Shown one piece after another: positions 14,064 to 21,345 of a DNA stretch of 36,037 nt; the first letter of the stretch is position 1; every line of letters begins with the position of its first letter. The DNA is from Kribbella antibiotica (lineage in GTDB: Bacteria > Actinomycetota > Actinomycetes > Propionibacteriales > Kribbellaceae), in contig NZ_SMKX01000084.1 of assembly GCF_004349055.1 (NCBI RefSeq), positions 1-36,037 on the forward strand. The letters run 5' to 3'. A program made the position numbers and the translations under genes. The notes beneath the pieces were generated by a model. That model searched no databases. It saw only the letters and a program-made list of their open reading frames with translations, and was not told the DNA's origin.

Positions 14064-15575
14064 TCAGTGGTTTTCGCGGCCTCGTTCGCCGAACCAGCCG
14101 GCTAGGCGGCCGGCTCGGGAGACGGCTCGGAGGCGGCGGGCGGTGGCGTCGCGGACTGCGCTGGGGGTGACGATCAGGAGCGAGTCACCGGCGCGCAGCA
14201 CGGTTCGGCGCTCGGGGACGAAGGATTCGTCGCTGCGGATGATCAGGGAGACCGAGACGCCGGCGGGGAGGCGGAGTTCGCCGACCTCGACGCCGGCCAT
14301 CCGGGATTCGCTGGGGACGTGGACCTGGAGCATGTCGGCGCCGAGGGATTCCAGAGGGGCGACGTCGATCTCGACCTCGAAGGCGGCGTTCTCGTCGAGG
14401 ACGCCGAGTTTGCGGGCCAGCCAGGGCAGGGAGGGGCCTTGGAGGAGGGTGAAGAGGAGGACCAGGACGAAGACGATGTCGAAGATCCGGGTGGCCTGGG
14501 GGACCTGTTCGGCGAGTGGGATGGTGGCCAGGACGATCGGTACGGCGCCGCGCAGCCCGGCCCACGAGATGAACGCCTGCTCCTGCCAAGGCACTTTGAA
14601 CGGAGTCGCCGACACGACGACAGCGAGCAGCCGGCCGACGACCGTGACGGCGATACCGATGACGAGCGCGATCATGACGTCGTTCAGGCCGATCCGGCCC
14701 GGTGACGCGAGCAGGCCGAGCATGACGAACAGGCCGATCTGTGCCAGCCAGGCCAGGCCGTCGACGAAGGAGCGGGTCGCCATCCGGTGCGGAAGCTCCG
14801 CCCTTCCGAGGACCAGCGAGGTCACGTAGACGGCGGCGAACCCCGAGACGTGGAGCAGGACGGTGCCACCGGCGTACGAGATGATCGCGACCGAGACGAC
14901 AGCGAGCGGATACAGCCCGGCGGAGCCGAGGGCGACCCGGCGGATCAGCTTGACGGCGACCCAGCCGATCGCGAACCCGAACAGCGCGCCGACCACCAGC
15001 TCGTAGGCGACCAGGCCGGTGAAGTACAGCCAGCCGTGCTCACTCGTGGCGCCCGTGCTGACCAGGGTGACCAGCAGGACGGTCGGAGCGTCATTCAGAC
15101 CGGACTCAGCCTCCAGAGCACCCCGCAACCGCGGTCTGATCGGCACTCGGCGCAGTACGGAGAAGACAGCGGCCGCATCTGTCGGCGAGGTCACCGCCCC
15201 GATCAGTACGGCGATCTGCCAGTCGAGCCCGAGCACGTAGTGCGCGATGCAGGCCACGACGCTGACGCTGATCGCCACCCCGACCGTGGCCAGCACAAGC
15301 CCGAGCGGCATCACCGGCCGGACTTCGTTCCACCGCGTGGTCAGACCGCCCTCTGTGAGGATGATCACCAGCGCCGCGAACCCGAGCGCATGCGCGATCT
15401 GGGCGTCCTCGAAGTGGATGTGCCCCGGCCCGGACTCGCCGAGCAGCAGACCCATCCCGAGATAGATGAGCAGCGACGGCAACCCGAGGCGCCCGGACAG
15501 GCGGACAGCGACCACCGCAACCAGCAGAACGACGGCTCCGCCCAGCAGGATCTGGTCGAGCTCATCCACGTTCAC
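14064..15575 (-). CDS. CPA1-type potassium(sodium)/proton antiporter with RCK_C domain
   Basis: This 503-residue protein starts with GTG at 15575. About 12 transmembrane helices (residues about 8-395) include the CPA1 hallmarks LIYLGMGLLLGE, ILTEGGL, VTSPTDAAAVFSVLR and ESGLNDAPTVLL (the ion-binding ND pair), plus ISWAGLRGAVPIVLA. A C-terminal RCK_C/TrkA-C domain (about 410-485, LQVHVPSESRMAGVEVGELRLP) would sense ions or nucleotides. This layout fits NhaP2/CvrA-type potassium/proton antiporters at the plasma membrane. The cation preference is inferred from the RCK_C tail. Confidence 0.92.
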   Translation of the reverse strand: MNVDELDQILLGGAVVLLVAVVAVRLSGRLGLPSLLIYLGMGLLLGESGPGHIHFEDAQIAHALGFAALVIILTEGGLTTRWNEVRPVMPLGLVLATVGVAISVSVVACIAHYVLGLDWQIAVLIGAVTSPTDAAAVFSVLRRVPIRPRLRGALEAESGLNDAPTVLLVTLVSTGATSEHGWLYFTGLVAYELVVGALFGFAIGWVAVKLIRRVALGSAGLYPLAVVSVAIISYAGGTVLLHVSGFAAVYVTSLVLGRAELPHRMATRSFVDGLAWLAQIGLFVMLGLLASPGRIGLNDVMIALVIGIAVTVVGRLLAVVVSATPFKVPWQEQAFISWAGLRGAVPIVLATIPLAEQVPQATRIFDIVFVLVLLFTLLQGPSLPWLARKLGVLDENAAFEVEIDVAPLESLGADMLQVHVPSESRMAGVEVGELRLPAGVSVSLIIRSDESFVPERRTVLRAGDSLLIVTPSAVRDATARRLRAVSRAGRLAGWFGERGRENH

Positions 15576-15628
15576 GGTGGGGCCCCTCTCGTCGAGGTTC
15601 GGTCCCGAGCATCAGTCATCTAGAGAAA

Positions 15629-15666
15629 CGAGGACCCTGACGCATCACACAGCATCAGGGTCCTCG
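15629..15666 (-). terminator. Terminator of tRNA-Ser
   Basis: CGAGGACCCTGA (15629-15640) and its exact inverse (15655-15666) form a 12-bp stem with a 14-nt loop. On the minus strand it is followed by a T-rich CGTTTCTCT and lies 9 nt beyond the tRNA 3' end. Confidence 0.85.
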
Positions 15667-15675
15667 GTCTTGCAG

Positions 15676-15763
15676 CGGTGGCGGAGGGATTTGAACCCTC
15701 GGATGGGGGGTACCCATCACGCGCTTTCGAGGCGCGCTCCTTCGGCCGCTCGGACACGCCACC
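15676..15763 (-). tRNA. tRNA-Ser (anticodon CGA)
   Basis: On the minus strand the 5' acceptor arm GGTGGCG (15763-15757) pairs with CGCCACC (15683-15677), with discriminator G. The anticodon stem GCGCGC/GCGCGT encloses loop CTCGAAA with anticodon CGA. A long variable arm (GATGGGTACCCCCCATC-like) and T arm GAGGGTTCAAATCCCTC complete an 88-nt class II tRNA. The 3' CCA is not encoded. It reads UCG serine codons, which are common in this GC-rich genome. It has its own terminator and sits immediately downstream of tadA on the same strand. Confidence 0.97.
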
Positions 15764-15776
15764 GCCGCAGAGGCTA

Positions 15777-16244
15777 TCAAGACCTGTGCCCGGAAAAGAA
15801 ATCGCGGAGCCGCGCACCGGCCTCATCGGCCATCACACCGCCGAAGACTTGGGGCCGATGGTTGAGCCGGCGGTCCCTGACCACGTCCCACAACGACCCG
15901 ACGGCACCCGCTTTTTCGTCGTACGCGCCGAAGATCAGCCGCTCGATCCGGGCCAGCACGATCGCGCCCGCACACATCGTGCAGGGCTCCAGCGTGACGA
16001 CGAGCGTGCAGCCGGTCAGCCGCCACTCGCCCACCTGCGCGGCGGCCGCGCGCAACGCCAGCACCTCGGCGTGCGCGGTCGGGTCGCCGGTGGTCTCACG
16101 CTCGTTGTGTCCGCGCCCGATGATCTCGCCGTCGGGATCGAGTACAAGCGCACCGATCGGTACGTCGGGCAGCGCGAACTCGGCCTCGTCCAGGGCCACC
16201 GCCATCAGCCGGGACCATTCGCGCTGCAGTGCTGGACTAACCAA
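15777..16244 (-). CDS. tadA: tRNA-specific adenosine deaminase TadA
   Basis: This roughly 155-residue cytidine-deaminase-fold enzyme converts A34 to inosine in tRNA-Arg(ACG). Zinc and catalytic motifs are intact: HAEVLAL (His ligand and catalytic Glu) and PCTMC (two Cys ligands), followed by the conserved ARIERLIFGAYDEKAGAVGS. The frame's first start is TTG at 16244, which overlaps the end of the upstream gene by 8 bp. An ATG 13 codons in (16205, MAVALDEAE) is a good alternative because the family core begins near there. It is coupled with the tRNA-deaminase-associated protein gene upstream, as in most actinobacteria. Confidence 0.93.
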   Translation of the reverse strand: MVSPALQREWSRLMAVALDEAEFALPDVPIGALVLDPDGEIIGRGHNERETTGDPTAHAEVLALRAAAAQVGEWRLTGCTLVVTLEPCTMCAGAIVLARIERLIFGAYDEKAGAVGSLWDVVRDRRLNHRPQVFGGVMADEAGARLRDFFSGHRS

Positions 16245-16761
16245 TGGCTTCGATCGCCTCGTGGAACTGGTTGCCGAACCCGAGGACGTCGGCGATCTCC
16301 TCGAGCATCTCCTCCGGATAGAGGTCGACGTCGTCGCAGAGCGCGCCGAGATCCATCGCGGTCATCCCCAGATCGGCGACGATCGCCAGGTCACCGGCGG
16401 GGACCTGCTCGTCGTCGTCATCGGCCAGCGGAATGTCCAGCTCGTCGACGACCTGCTTGGCCAGCGGCCACTCGGTCGCCGCGGTCACGTCGGAGATCAG
16501 GTACTGAGCCCGGCCGTTGACGAGCCGGATCAGGATGAAGAAGTCCTCGTCGACCGAGATCATCCCCAGTACGCCGGCCTCCCCGGGGTACCGGCGCAGT
16601 CCCAACAGCACCGCCGCCAGGTCGGGCTCCCCGCGGAGGACCAGCGGAGTGACGGTCCACACGCCGTCCTCGGTGTAGGCGGCTACCGCGAAATCGAGAT
16701 CGGGGTCGTCGGAATCGAGATCGAGATCGGTGGCTACTGGTCCTGCTGTGGCGTCGGACAC
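16237..16761 (-). CDS. tRNA adenosine deaminase-associated protein
   Basis: This 174-residue acidic protein matches the actinobacterial TIGR03941-type family found next to tadA. Landmarks are FAVAAYTEDGVWTVTPL, RYPGEAGVLGMISVDEDFFILIR and the C-terminal ALCDDVDLYPEEMLEEIADVLGFG. Its molecular role is unknown; co-occurrence suggests a link to tRNA editing. The N-terminus (residues 10-24) is an Asp-rich stretch, and a second DDDDE cluster lies in the middle. It overlaps tadA by 8 bp at its 3' end. Confidence 0.9.
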   Translation of the reverse strand: MSDATAGPVATDLDLDSDDPDLDFAVAAYTEDGVWTVTPLVLRGEPDLAAVLLGLRRYPGEAGVLGMISVDEDFFILIRLVNGRAQYLISDVTAATEWPLAKQVVDELDIPLADDDDEQVPAGDLAIVADLGMTAMDLGALCDDVDLYPEEMLEEIADVLGFGNQFHEAIEAIG

Positions 16762-16864
16762 TCGTTCATGGTCGCAGAGTCAGAAGTCCGGTGCGAGACA
16801 TATCTGGTGAAGCCCGGTCGCCCAGGCCATCACGATTGCATCTCGAACACCCGTTTGAGCCTCT

Positions 16865-17059
16865 TCAGTGGTGGTACGTCGCTCGCCGCATCGCCTCGCG
16901 GAGCAGGCGCCGCCGGGCGCGGCGGGGGGCTATCCGGTCCCGGAGGGCCTTGGCTTCCTCGAGCTCCCGCAGGAACTCGGCCCGCCGATGCAGCCGATCG
17001 AGATCGCGGCGCGGCACCACCAAGCGCGGACGGGGCTGATCGGGCTGGTCCTCGGTCAT
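16865..17059 (-). CDS. Small basic helical protein, unknown
   Basis: This 64-residue protein starts MTEDQPDQPRPRLVVPRRDL. After the Pro-rich start it is a single charged amphipathic helix rich in Arg, Glu and Ala (RRAEFLRELEEAKALRDR ... RRARRRLLREAMRR). A good ribosome site (AGGGGAG) precedes the ATG at 17059. I do not recognise a family. It is divergent from upp across 104 bp. The Arg content could make it a chance frame, but the ribosome site and position favour a real gene. Confidence 0.5.
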   Translation of the reverse strand: MTEDQPDQPRPRLVVPRRDLDRLHRRAEFLRELEEAKALRDRIAPRRARRRLLREAMRRATYHH

Positions 17060-17149
17060 CGGCACTCCCCTGGGGCGAAGGCAGGGCACAAACCAATGCA
17101 CTTTCGATGCTAAGTCAGCCGGAAGTTTCGCGGGAGGAATCGCCGACGG

Positions 17150-17155
17150 TAGCGT
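17150..17155 (+). promoter_or_regulatory. Probable -10 element (TAGCGT) of upp
   Basis: TAGCGT is followed by 8 nt and then ATG at 17164. There is no ribosome site at normal spacing, so the mRNA is leaderless or nearly so. Confidence 0.45.
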
Positions 17156-17163
17156 TCCGGGTT

Positions 17164-17805
17164 ATGCAGATCCTTGTCGTGGACCACCCGCTCGTTGCTC
17201 ACAAGCTGACCACGTTGCGGGACGAGGCCACGGACTCGCCCACGTTCCGGCGGCTGACCGAAGAGCTCGTCACGCTGCTCGCCTACGAGGCGACTCGGGA
17301 TGTGCGGACCGGGCCGACCACCGTGCAGACGCCGGTCGCCGCGGCCGAGGGTGTGAAACTCACCTCGCCGAAGCCGCTCGTCGTACCGATCCTGCGTGCC
17401 GGGCTGGGCATGCTCGAGGGGATGACGCGGCTGCTGCCGACCGCCGAGGTCGGGTTCCTCGGGATGATCCGCAACGAGGAGACGCTGGACGCCTCGACGT
17501 ACGCCGAGCGGCTGCCGGAGGACCTGTCCGGCCGCCAGTGCTACGTCCTGGACCCGATGCTGGCGACCGGTGGCACGCTCGCTGCCGCGATCCAGTTCCT
17601 GGTCGACCGCGGTGCCGACCACATCACCGCGATCTGCCTCCTCGCCGCCCCCGAAGGCGTCGAGCGCATCGAACGCGAGCTCGACCACCTCAACATCCCC
17701 TGCACCTTGGTGGTCGCCGCCATGGACTCCCACCTCAACGAGAAGGGCTACATCGTCCCCGGCCTGGGCGACGCCGGTGATCGCCTGTACGGCGTCGCCC
17801 AGTAG
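17164..17805 (+). CDS. upp: Uracil phosphoribosyltransferase
   Basis: This 213-residue enzyme salvages uracil with PRPP to UMP in the cytoplasm. Family blocks are all present: MQILVVDHPLVAHKLTTLRD, VVPILRAGLGMLEGM, FLGMIRNEETL, the PRPP loop VLDPMLATGGTLAAAI and the C-terminal uracil-binding YIVPGLGDAGDRLYG. The much longer open frame upstream (to 15466) is antisense to tadA and the tRNA and is not coding. It is convergent with the next gene across only 15 bp and no terminator is visible. Confidence 0.97.
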   Translation: MQILVVDHPLVAHKLTTLRDEATDSPTFRRLTEELVTLLAYEATRDVRTGPTTVQTPVAAAEGVKLTSPKPLVVPILRAGLGMLEGMTRLLPTAEVGFLGMIRNEETLDASTYAERLPEDLSGRQCYVLDPMLATGGTLAAAIQFLVDRGADHITAICLLAAPEGVERIERELDHLNIPCTLVVAAMDSHLNEKGYIVPGLGDAGDRLYGVAQ

Positions 17806-17820
17806 CCAGCGCAGTAGTCG

Positions 17821-18783
17821 CTAGACCAACGTGTTGCGGTAGAAGAGGTTGGCCCGGCGGTCGCCGGAGACGCCGGAGGCGAAGCCGAAGTAGAGGCGAG
17901 CGGTGCCGTCGGTGGAGCCGTAGACCGCCATGCCTTCGGCTTCGCGGTAGGTGAGGCTCTTCCCGGCCAGCGTCAGGAACGAGTCGACGAGGGTGCCGGC
18001 GTTGATGTCGTAGCACCAGAGCTTCGAGTTCGCCTTGGTCTCGTCGGGTGCGCCGGGGTAGGCCTCGCCTTCCCAGAAGTACGCGTACGACCCGTAGAGC
18101 GCCCAGCCCTGGAAGTCGATATCCGACGTCAGCGCCGGCTGCTTGAACGACGCCAGCACTGTCGAGAAGTTCCCGGTCCGCGCGGCCGCGAGCGAGTACA
18201 CGTTGATGTACATCCCACCCGGCCGGGCGTGCCGGATCCCCACCTGGCCGAACCGCTGGTCGACGGCCGGGGTGTACACACTCCCGCCCGATACCGGCTT
18301 CCACTTGGTCACCGCAGCCGAGGTCAGCGTCTTCCCGTTCTGCCATGGGAAGCGCGTGATCGACCGGCCGCGCCCGTTCGTGGTGTCCGCATCGGTCTCA
18401 GTCCAGATGTACGACGTACTCCCGACGGCCTCGGCACCGATCGAGACCGCGTGACCGAAGCCGGTCAGGTACATGTGCCCGAGCACGTTCCCCGCGAAGT
18501 CGAGCTGGCTGAGCGTCAGGTCACCGCTGAACTCACCGGTGCCGGATCGCAGTTGGCCGGTGAAGAGCCGGTTGTTCGGGGTGTCGAAGGCGAACGACTG
18601 CATGACAGTCGGTCCCCACAACGGCTTGCTGCGGAAGAACTCGTTGGTCGTCGCGCTCATCTTGAAGCGCTTGGAGGCGGGCAGGTCAAGGCTCCGGGCG
18701 GAGGCGGTGGGAACACCCAGGGCACCGGCAGCAAGAACTGCGCCGGCCCCCGTCAGCAACCCACGGCGGGAAATATTGTCCAT
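17821..18783 (-). CDS. Tat-exported protein of the 'teichoic acid biosynthesis protein C'/baseplate-like family
   Basis: This 320-residue protein has a twin-arginine signal (NISRRGLLTGAGAVLAAGAL, residues 3-22). The mature part matches a family of Streptomyces-type secreted proteins, usually named teichoic acid biosynthesis protein C or phage baseplate-like. Landmarks are VMQSFAFDTPNNRLFTGQL, GHMYLTGFGHAVSIG, FQGWALYGSYAYFWEG, YREAEGMAVY and the end GFASGVSGDRRANLFYRNTLV. A beta-propeller-like fold is likely. No teichoic acid enzyme motif is visible, so the family name may mislead. It begins 39 bp after the AAA+ ATPase gene on the same strand, so read-through from the T7SS-like operon is possible, but it also has a -10-like TACTGT of its own. 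Confidence 0.82.
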   Translation of the reverse strand: MDNISRRGLLTGAGAVLAAGALGVPTASARSLDLPASKRFKMSATTNEFFRSKPLWGPTVMQSFAFDTPNNRLFTGQLRSGTGEFSGDLTLSQLDFAGNVLGHMYLTGFGHAVSIGAEAVGSTSYIWTETDADTTNGRGRSITRFPWQNGKTLTSAAVTKWKPVSGGSVYTPAVDQRFGQVGIRHARPGGMYINVYSLAAARTGNFSTVLASFKQPALTSDIDFQGWALYGSYAYFWEGEAYPGAPDETKANSKLWCYDINAGTLVDSFLTLAGKSLTYREAEGMAVYGSTDGTARLYFGFASGVSGDRRANLFYRNTLV

Positions 18784-18788
18784 ACCGC

Positions 18789-18794
18789 ACAGTA
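18789..18794 (-). promoter_or_regulatory. Probable -10 element (TACTGT)
   Basis: On the minus strand TACTGT is followed by 5 nt and then ATG (18783). The preceding 30 bp are unusually AT-rich for this genome. This suggests an own, leaderless-type promoter for the Tat-exported protein. Confidence 0.4.
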
Positions 18795-18822
18795 GCCCCT
18801 GTTAACTAATCACTAATAGGTG

Positions 18823-21345
18823 TTACAACGACTCCGGCAGATCAGGGACCTCGAGCGAGACCAGCTGGGCCGGCGTCGGCGTGCCGAGCTCGGACATCCG
18901 GTGCGCCTGCCGCTCGGTCATCGCCTGGAAGATCTGCCGCGCCGATCGGCCGTTGCCGAAGCCGTCGCCGCGCGGCTGCTGCTCGAACAGCGTGTTCAAC
19001 GCGGTCCGCGCATCAGGTGTCAGCTCGTACTGGTGACCGCGCGCCTGGTGCTCGACGATCGCCACCAGCTCGGCCGCCGTGTAGTCCTCGAACTGCAGCG
19101 TCCGTGTGAATCGCGAGGACAGACCCGGGTTCGACCCGATGAAGCGCGACATGTCGTTGACGTAGCCGGCCACGATCACAACCAGGTCGTTGCGGTGGTC
19201 CTCCATCAGCTTGACCAGCGTGGCGATCGCCTCGGCGCCGAAGTCGTTGCCGATCCCGATCGGCGCCAGCGAGTAGGCCTCATCGATGAACAGCACGCCA
19301 CCGAGCGCCTGCGTGACCGCAGCCTGCGTCTTCGGCCCGGTATGACCGACGTACTCACCAACGAGCGCCGTCCGGTCCACCTCGACCAGATGCCCCTTCC
19401 GCAGCAGGCCGAGCGCCTTCAAGATTCGCCCGTACAACCGCGCAACCGTCGTCTTACCCGTACCCGGGTTGCCCGCAAAGACCAGGTGCCGGCTCAGCGG
19501 CGGCGCCGGTAGCCCGGCCTCCTCGCGCATCCGGACCGTCTGCATCAGCTTCACCATCGACTGGACGTCGCGCTTCACCCGATCGAGCCCGACCTGCTCC
19601 TCGAGCTCGGCCAGAACATCCTCGAGCGTCTCGTCGTCCGGCGGCATGCTCTCGTCGAGCGCCCCGGGCACATGCACCTCAGGCGTCGACGCAGCCCCCG
19701 CCGTGGCCGCAACCGGCTTCTCACGCACCATCGAGACCCCGTCGATGGTGCAGTCCTCAAACACCGGTACGGCGCCATCCTCCTGCCCGATCGCTTCGGA
19801 ACAGTCCCGGATGCGCAGGTGCTTGAAGGTGGGGGCCGCGGTCTTCGCCAGATGCAGAGCCGGGTACTTCGTCCCAGTCACATCGCAGTCCGTGTAGGTC
19901 CCACCGGCCTTCTCGGCCACGTAGATCCCGTTCTTCGCGACCGTGCTCACCCGCAGCCCGGTCACCGTCGGAGTCGCCTCCGACCAGATCACCAGCCCCG
20001 AGCCCGCGCAGTTCTCGATCGTGCTCGCATCGATCGTCGCCGCCGCACCCGTGCCGACCACAATCCCGGCCGCCTTGGTCCCACTGACGCGCACCGCCTG
20101 CAGCGTTGCCAACCCGGCTCCGGCCAACTCCACGCCAGTGCCGACGGTCCCGGTCACCGAGGTCGTCCGCACATTCGTTGCCGTAGTGGACTCCAGCCGG
20201 ATCCCCGTGCCGCCGCCGACAAACCGGCAGTCCTCGGCATCGGCGTACCCGGCGTCAACAGCCGACAACCCGGTCAGCCCGACATCCTGGATCCCACACC
20301 GGATGAGCTCGACCCGCGCCGACGCGGTCACATGGACACCGTGCTCAACGCCCTCGCGGACGTGACAATCGGTCAGCTTCGCATTCGCCGTACCGGTGAG
20401 GTGAACAGCGCTGTACGCCGGTCGGTCGAACCGCGTCGCGGTCACCGTCGCCGTCGCGGAATCCGAGACCAGCAAGCCATTCGCGCCCGCATCGGTCACT
20501 GCACAGTCGGTCGCGATCAGCTCGGCACTGTCCTGAGCAACCAGCCCACTGGCCCGCGCGTCGCGCACCCGGCAGTCGGTCAGCTCGCTGCGCGCCGACC
20601 CGGTCGCATGCACACCAGGCCCACCGGCCTTCTCGATCCGTACGTCGGTCAGTGTCGCCGTCGACCCGTCCTCCAGCAGTACGCCGGCCATCCCGGTCTG
20701 CCGGATCGTCCCATCGGTCGACACGAGCCGGCTCGACCCCCGCAGCCGGAACCCATATCCAGACGTCTGGTTCAACCGCAGCCGCGAAGCATCCAAGAAC
20801 GCAGGCCCCGACAGTACGACGCCAATCCCGTCCACCGTGTCGATGACGGAGTCCTCGATCTTGGCCTGCACCCGGCCCGACAGGTGGATCGCGGCCAGTC
20901 GTCCCTGCTCCAGCCGAGATCCACGAATCATCAACGTAGTAACGCCGTACCCGGCCAGGTCTGAGCCCTGCCCGGTATTTTCGTTGCCTCGGGCATGGAT
21001 CCGGCCACCGGCGATCGTGCAGTCCTCGATCACCAGTCCGGCACCACCGGCCACGCCGACGGCAGGCGCGCCCGCATCGTCAGCAGGAGCTTTGATCGTC
21101 AACCCACGCACGGTGCATTCGAGGCCTTCGGCAACGACCGTCGGCTCACCACCCGGTATGCCGGTCACCGTCACCTGCCCGCCACCCGGCTCCGCGACCA
21201 CAGCGACCGAGCGGTCGAGCCGGAGCTGTTCGGCGTACTCGCCACCGGCAACCACGATCACGTCCCCAGGACCAGCAGCCCGCAGGGCCTCGCTGATCCG
21301 GCGGAAGCTGCCACGCCCCTTCGGGCCAACGTAGCGAGTGGTCAC
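18823..21345 (-). CDS. Right-handed beta-helix protein fused to EccA/CbxX-type AAA+ ATPase
   Basis: From GTG at 21345 the protein has 840 residues. Residues about 1-510 are repeated right-handed beta-helix rungs (repeating ...LTDCRVRDA.ASGL.., ..ATVTATRFDRPAYSAVHLTG.., starting with RRISEALRAAGPGDVIVVAGGEY, a pectate-lyase/NosD-like cap). After an acidic linker, about 575-835 is an AAA+ domain of the CbbX/EccA type: LEEQVGLDRVKRDV, Walker A GNPGTGKTT (625-633), GEYVGHTGPKT, Walker B GGVLFIDEAYSL (Asp688-Glu689) and NPGLSSRF as arginine-finger region. EccA proteins of type VII secretion have this ATPase after a TPR domain; here a beta-helix replaces it. Its GTG overlaps the stop of the 4,414-residue gene (GTGA), so the two are co-translated, and it probably remodels or delivers that protein. 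The AAGGA ribosome site supports this start. Confidence 0.92.
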   Translation of the reverse strand: MTTRYVGPKGRGSFRRISEALRAAGPGDVIVVAGGEYAEQLRLDRSVAVVAEPGGGQVTVTGIPGGEPTVVAEGLECTVRGLTIKAPADDAGAPAVGVAGGAGLVIEDCTIAGGRIHARGNENTGQGSDLAGYGVTTLMIRGSRLEQGRLAAIHLSGRVQAKIEDSVIDTVDGIGVVLSGPAFLDASRLRLNQTSGYGFRLRGSSRLVSTDGTIRQTGMAGVLLEDGSTATLTDVRIEKAGGPGVHATGSARSELTDCRVRDARASGLVAQDSAELIATDCAVTDAGANGLLVSDSATATVTATRFDRPAYSAVHLTGTANAKLTDCHVREGVEHGVHVTASARVELIRCGIQDVGLTGLSAVDAGYADAEDCRFVGGGTGIRLESTTATNVRTTSVTGTVGTGVELAGAGLATLQAVRVSGTKAAGIVVGTGAAATIDASTIENCAGSGLVIWSEATPTVTGLRVSTVAKNGIYVAEKAGGTYTDCDVTGTKYPALHLAKTAAPTFKHLRIRDCSEAIGQEDGAVPVFEDCTIDGVSMVREKPVAATAGAASTPEVHVPGALDESMPPDDETLEDVLAELEEQVGLDRVKRDVQSMVKLMQTVRMREEAGLPAPPLSRHLVFAGNPGTGKTTVARLYGRILKALGLLRKGHLVEVDRTALVGEYVGHTGPKTQAAVTQALGGVLFIDEAYSLAPIGIGNDFGAEAIATLVKLMEDHRNDLVVIVAGYVNDMSRFIGSNPGLSSRFTRTLQFEDYTAAELVAIVEHQARGHQYELTPDARTALNTLFEQQPRGDGFGNGRSARQIFQAMTERQAHRMSELGTPTPAQLVSLEVPDLPESL

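Noticed and set aside
15676..15763. tRNA-Ser as an integration (att) site
   Set aside because: No integrase gene and no duplicated tRNA 3' end are visible in the window.
15466..17163. Upstream part of the long frame ending in upp
   Set aside because: It runs antisense through the antiporter start, tRNA-Ser, tadA and its partner. Only codons from 17164 encode the enzyme.
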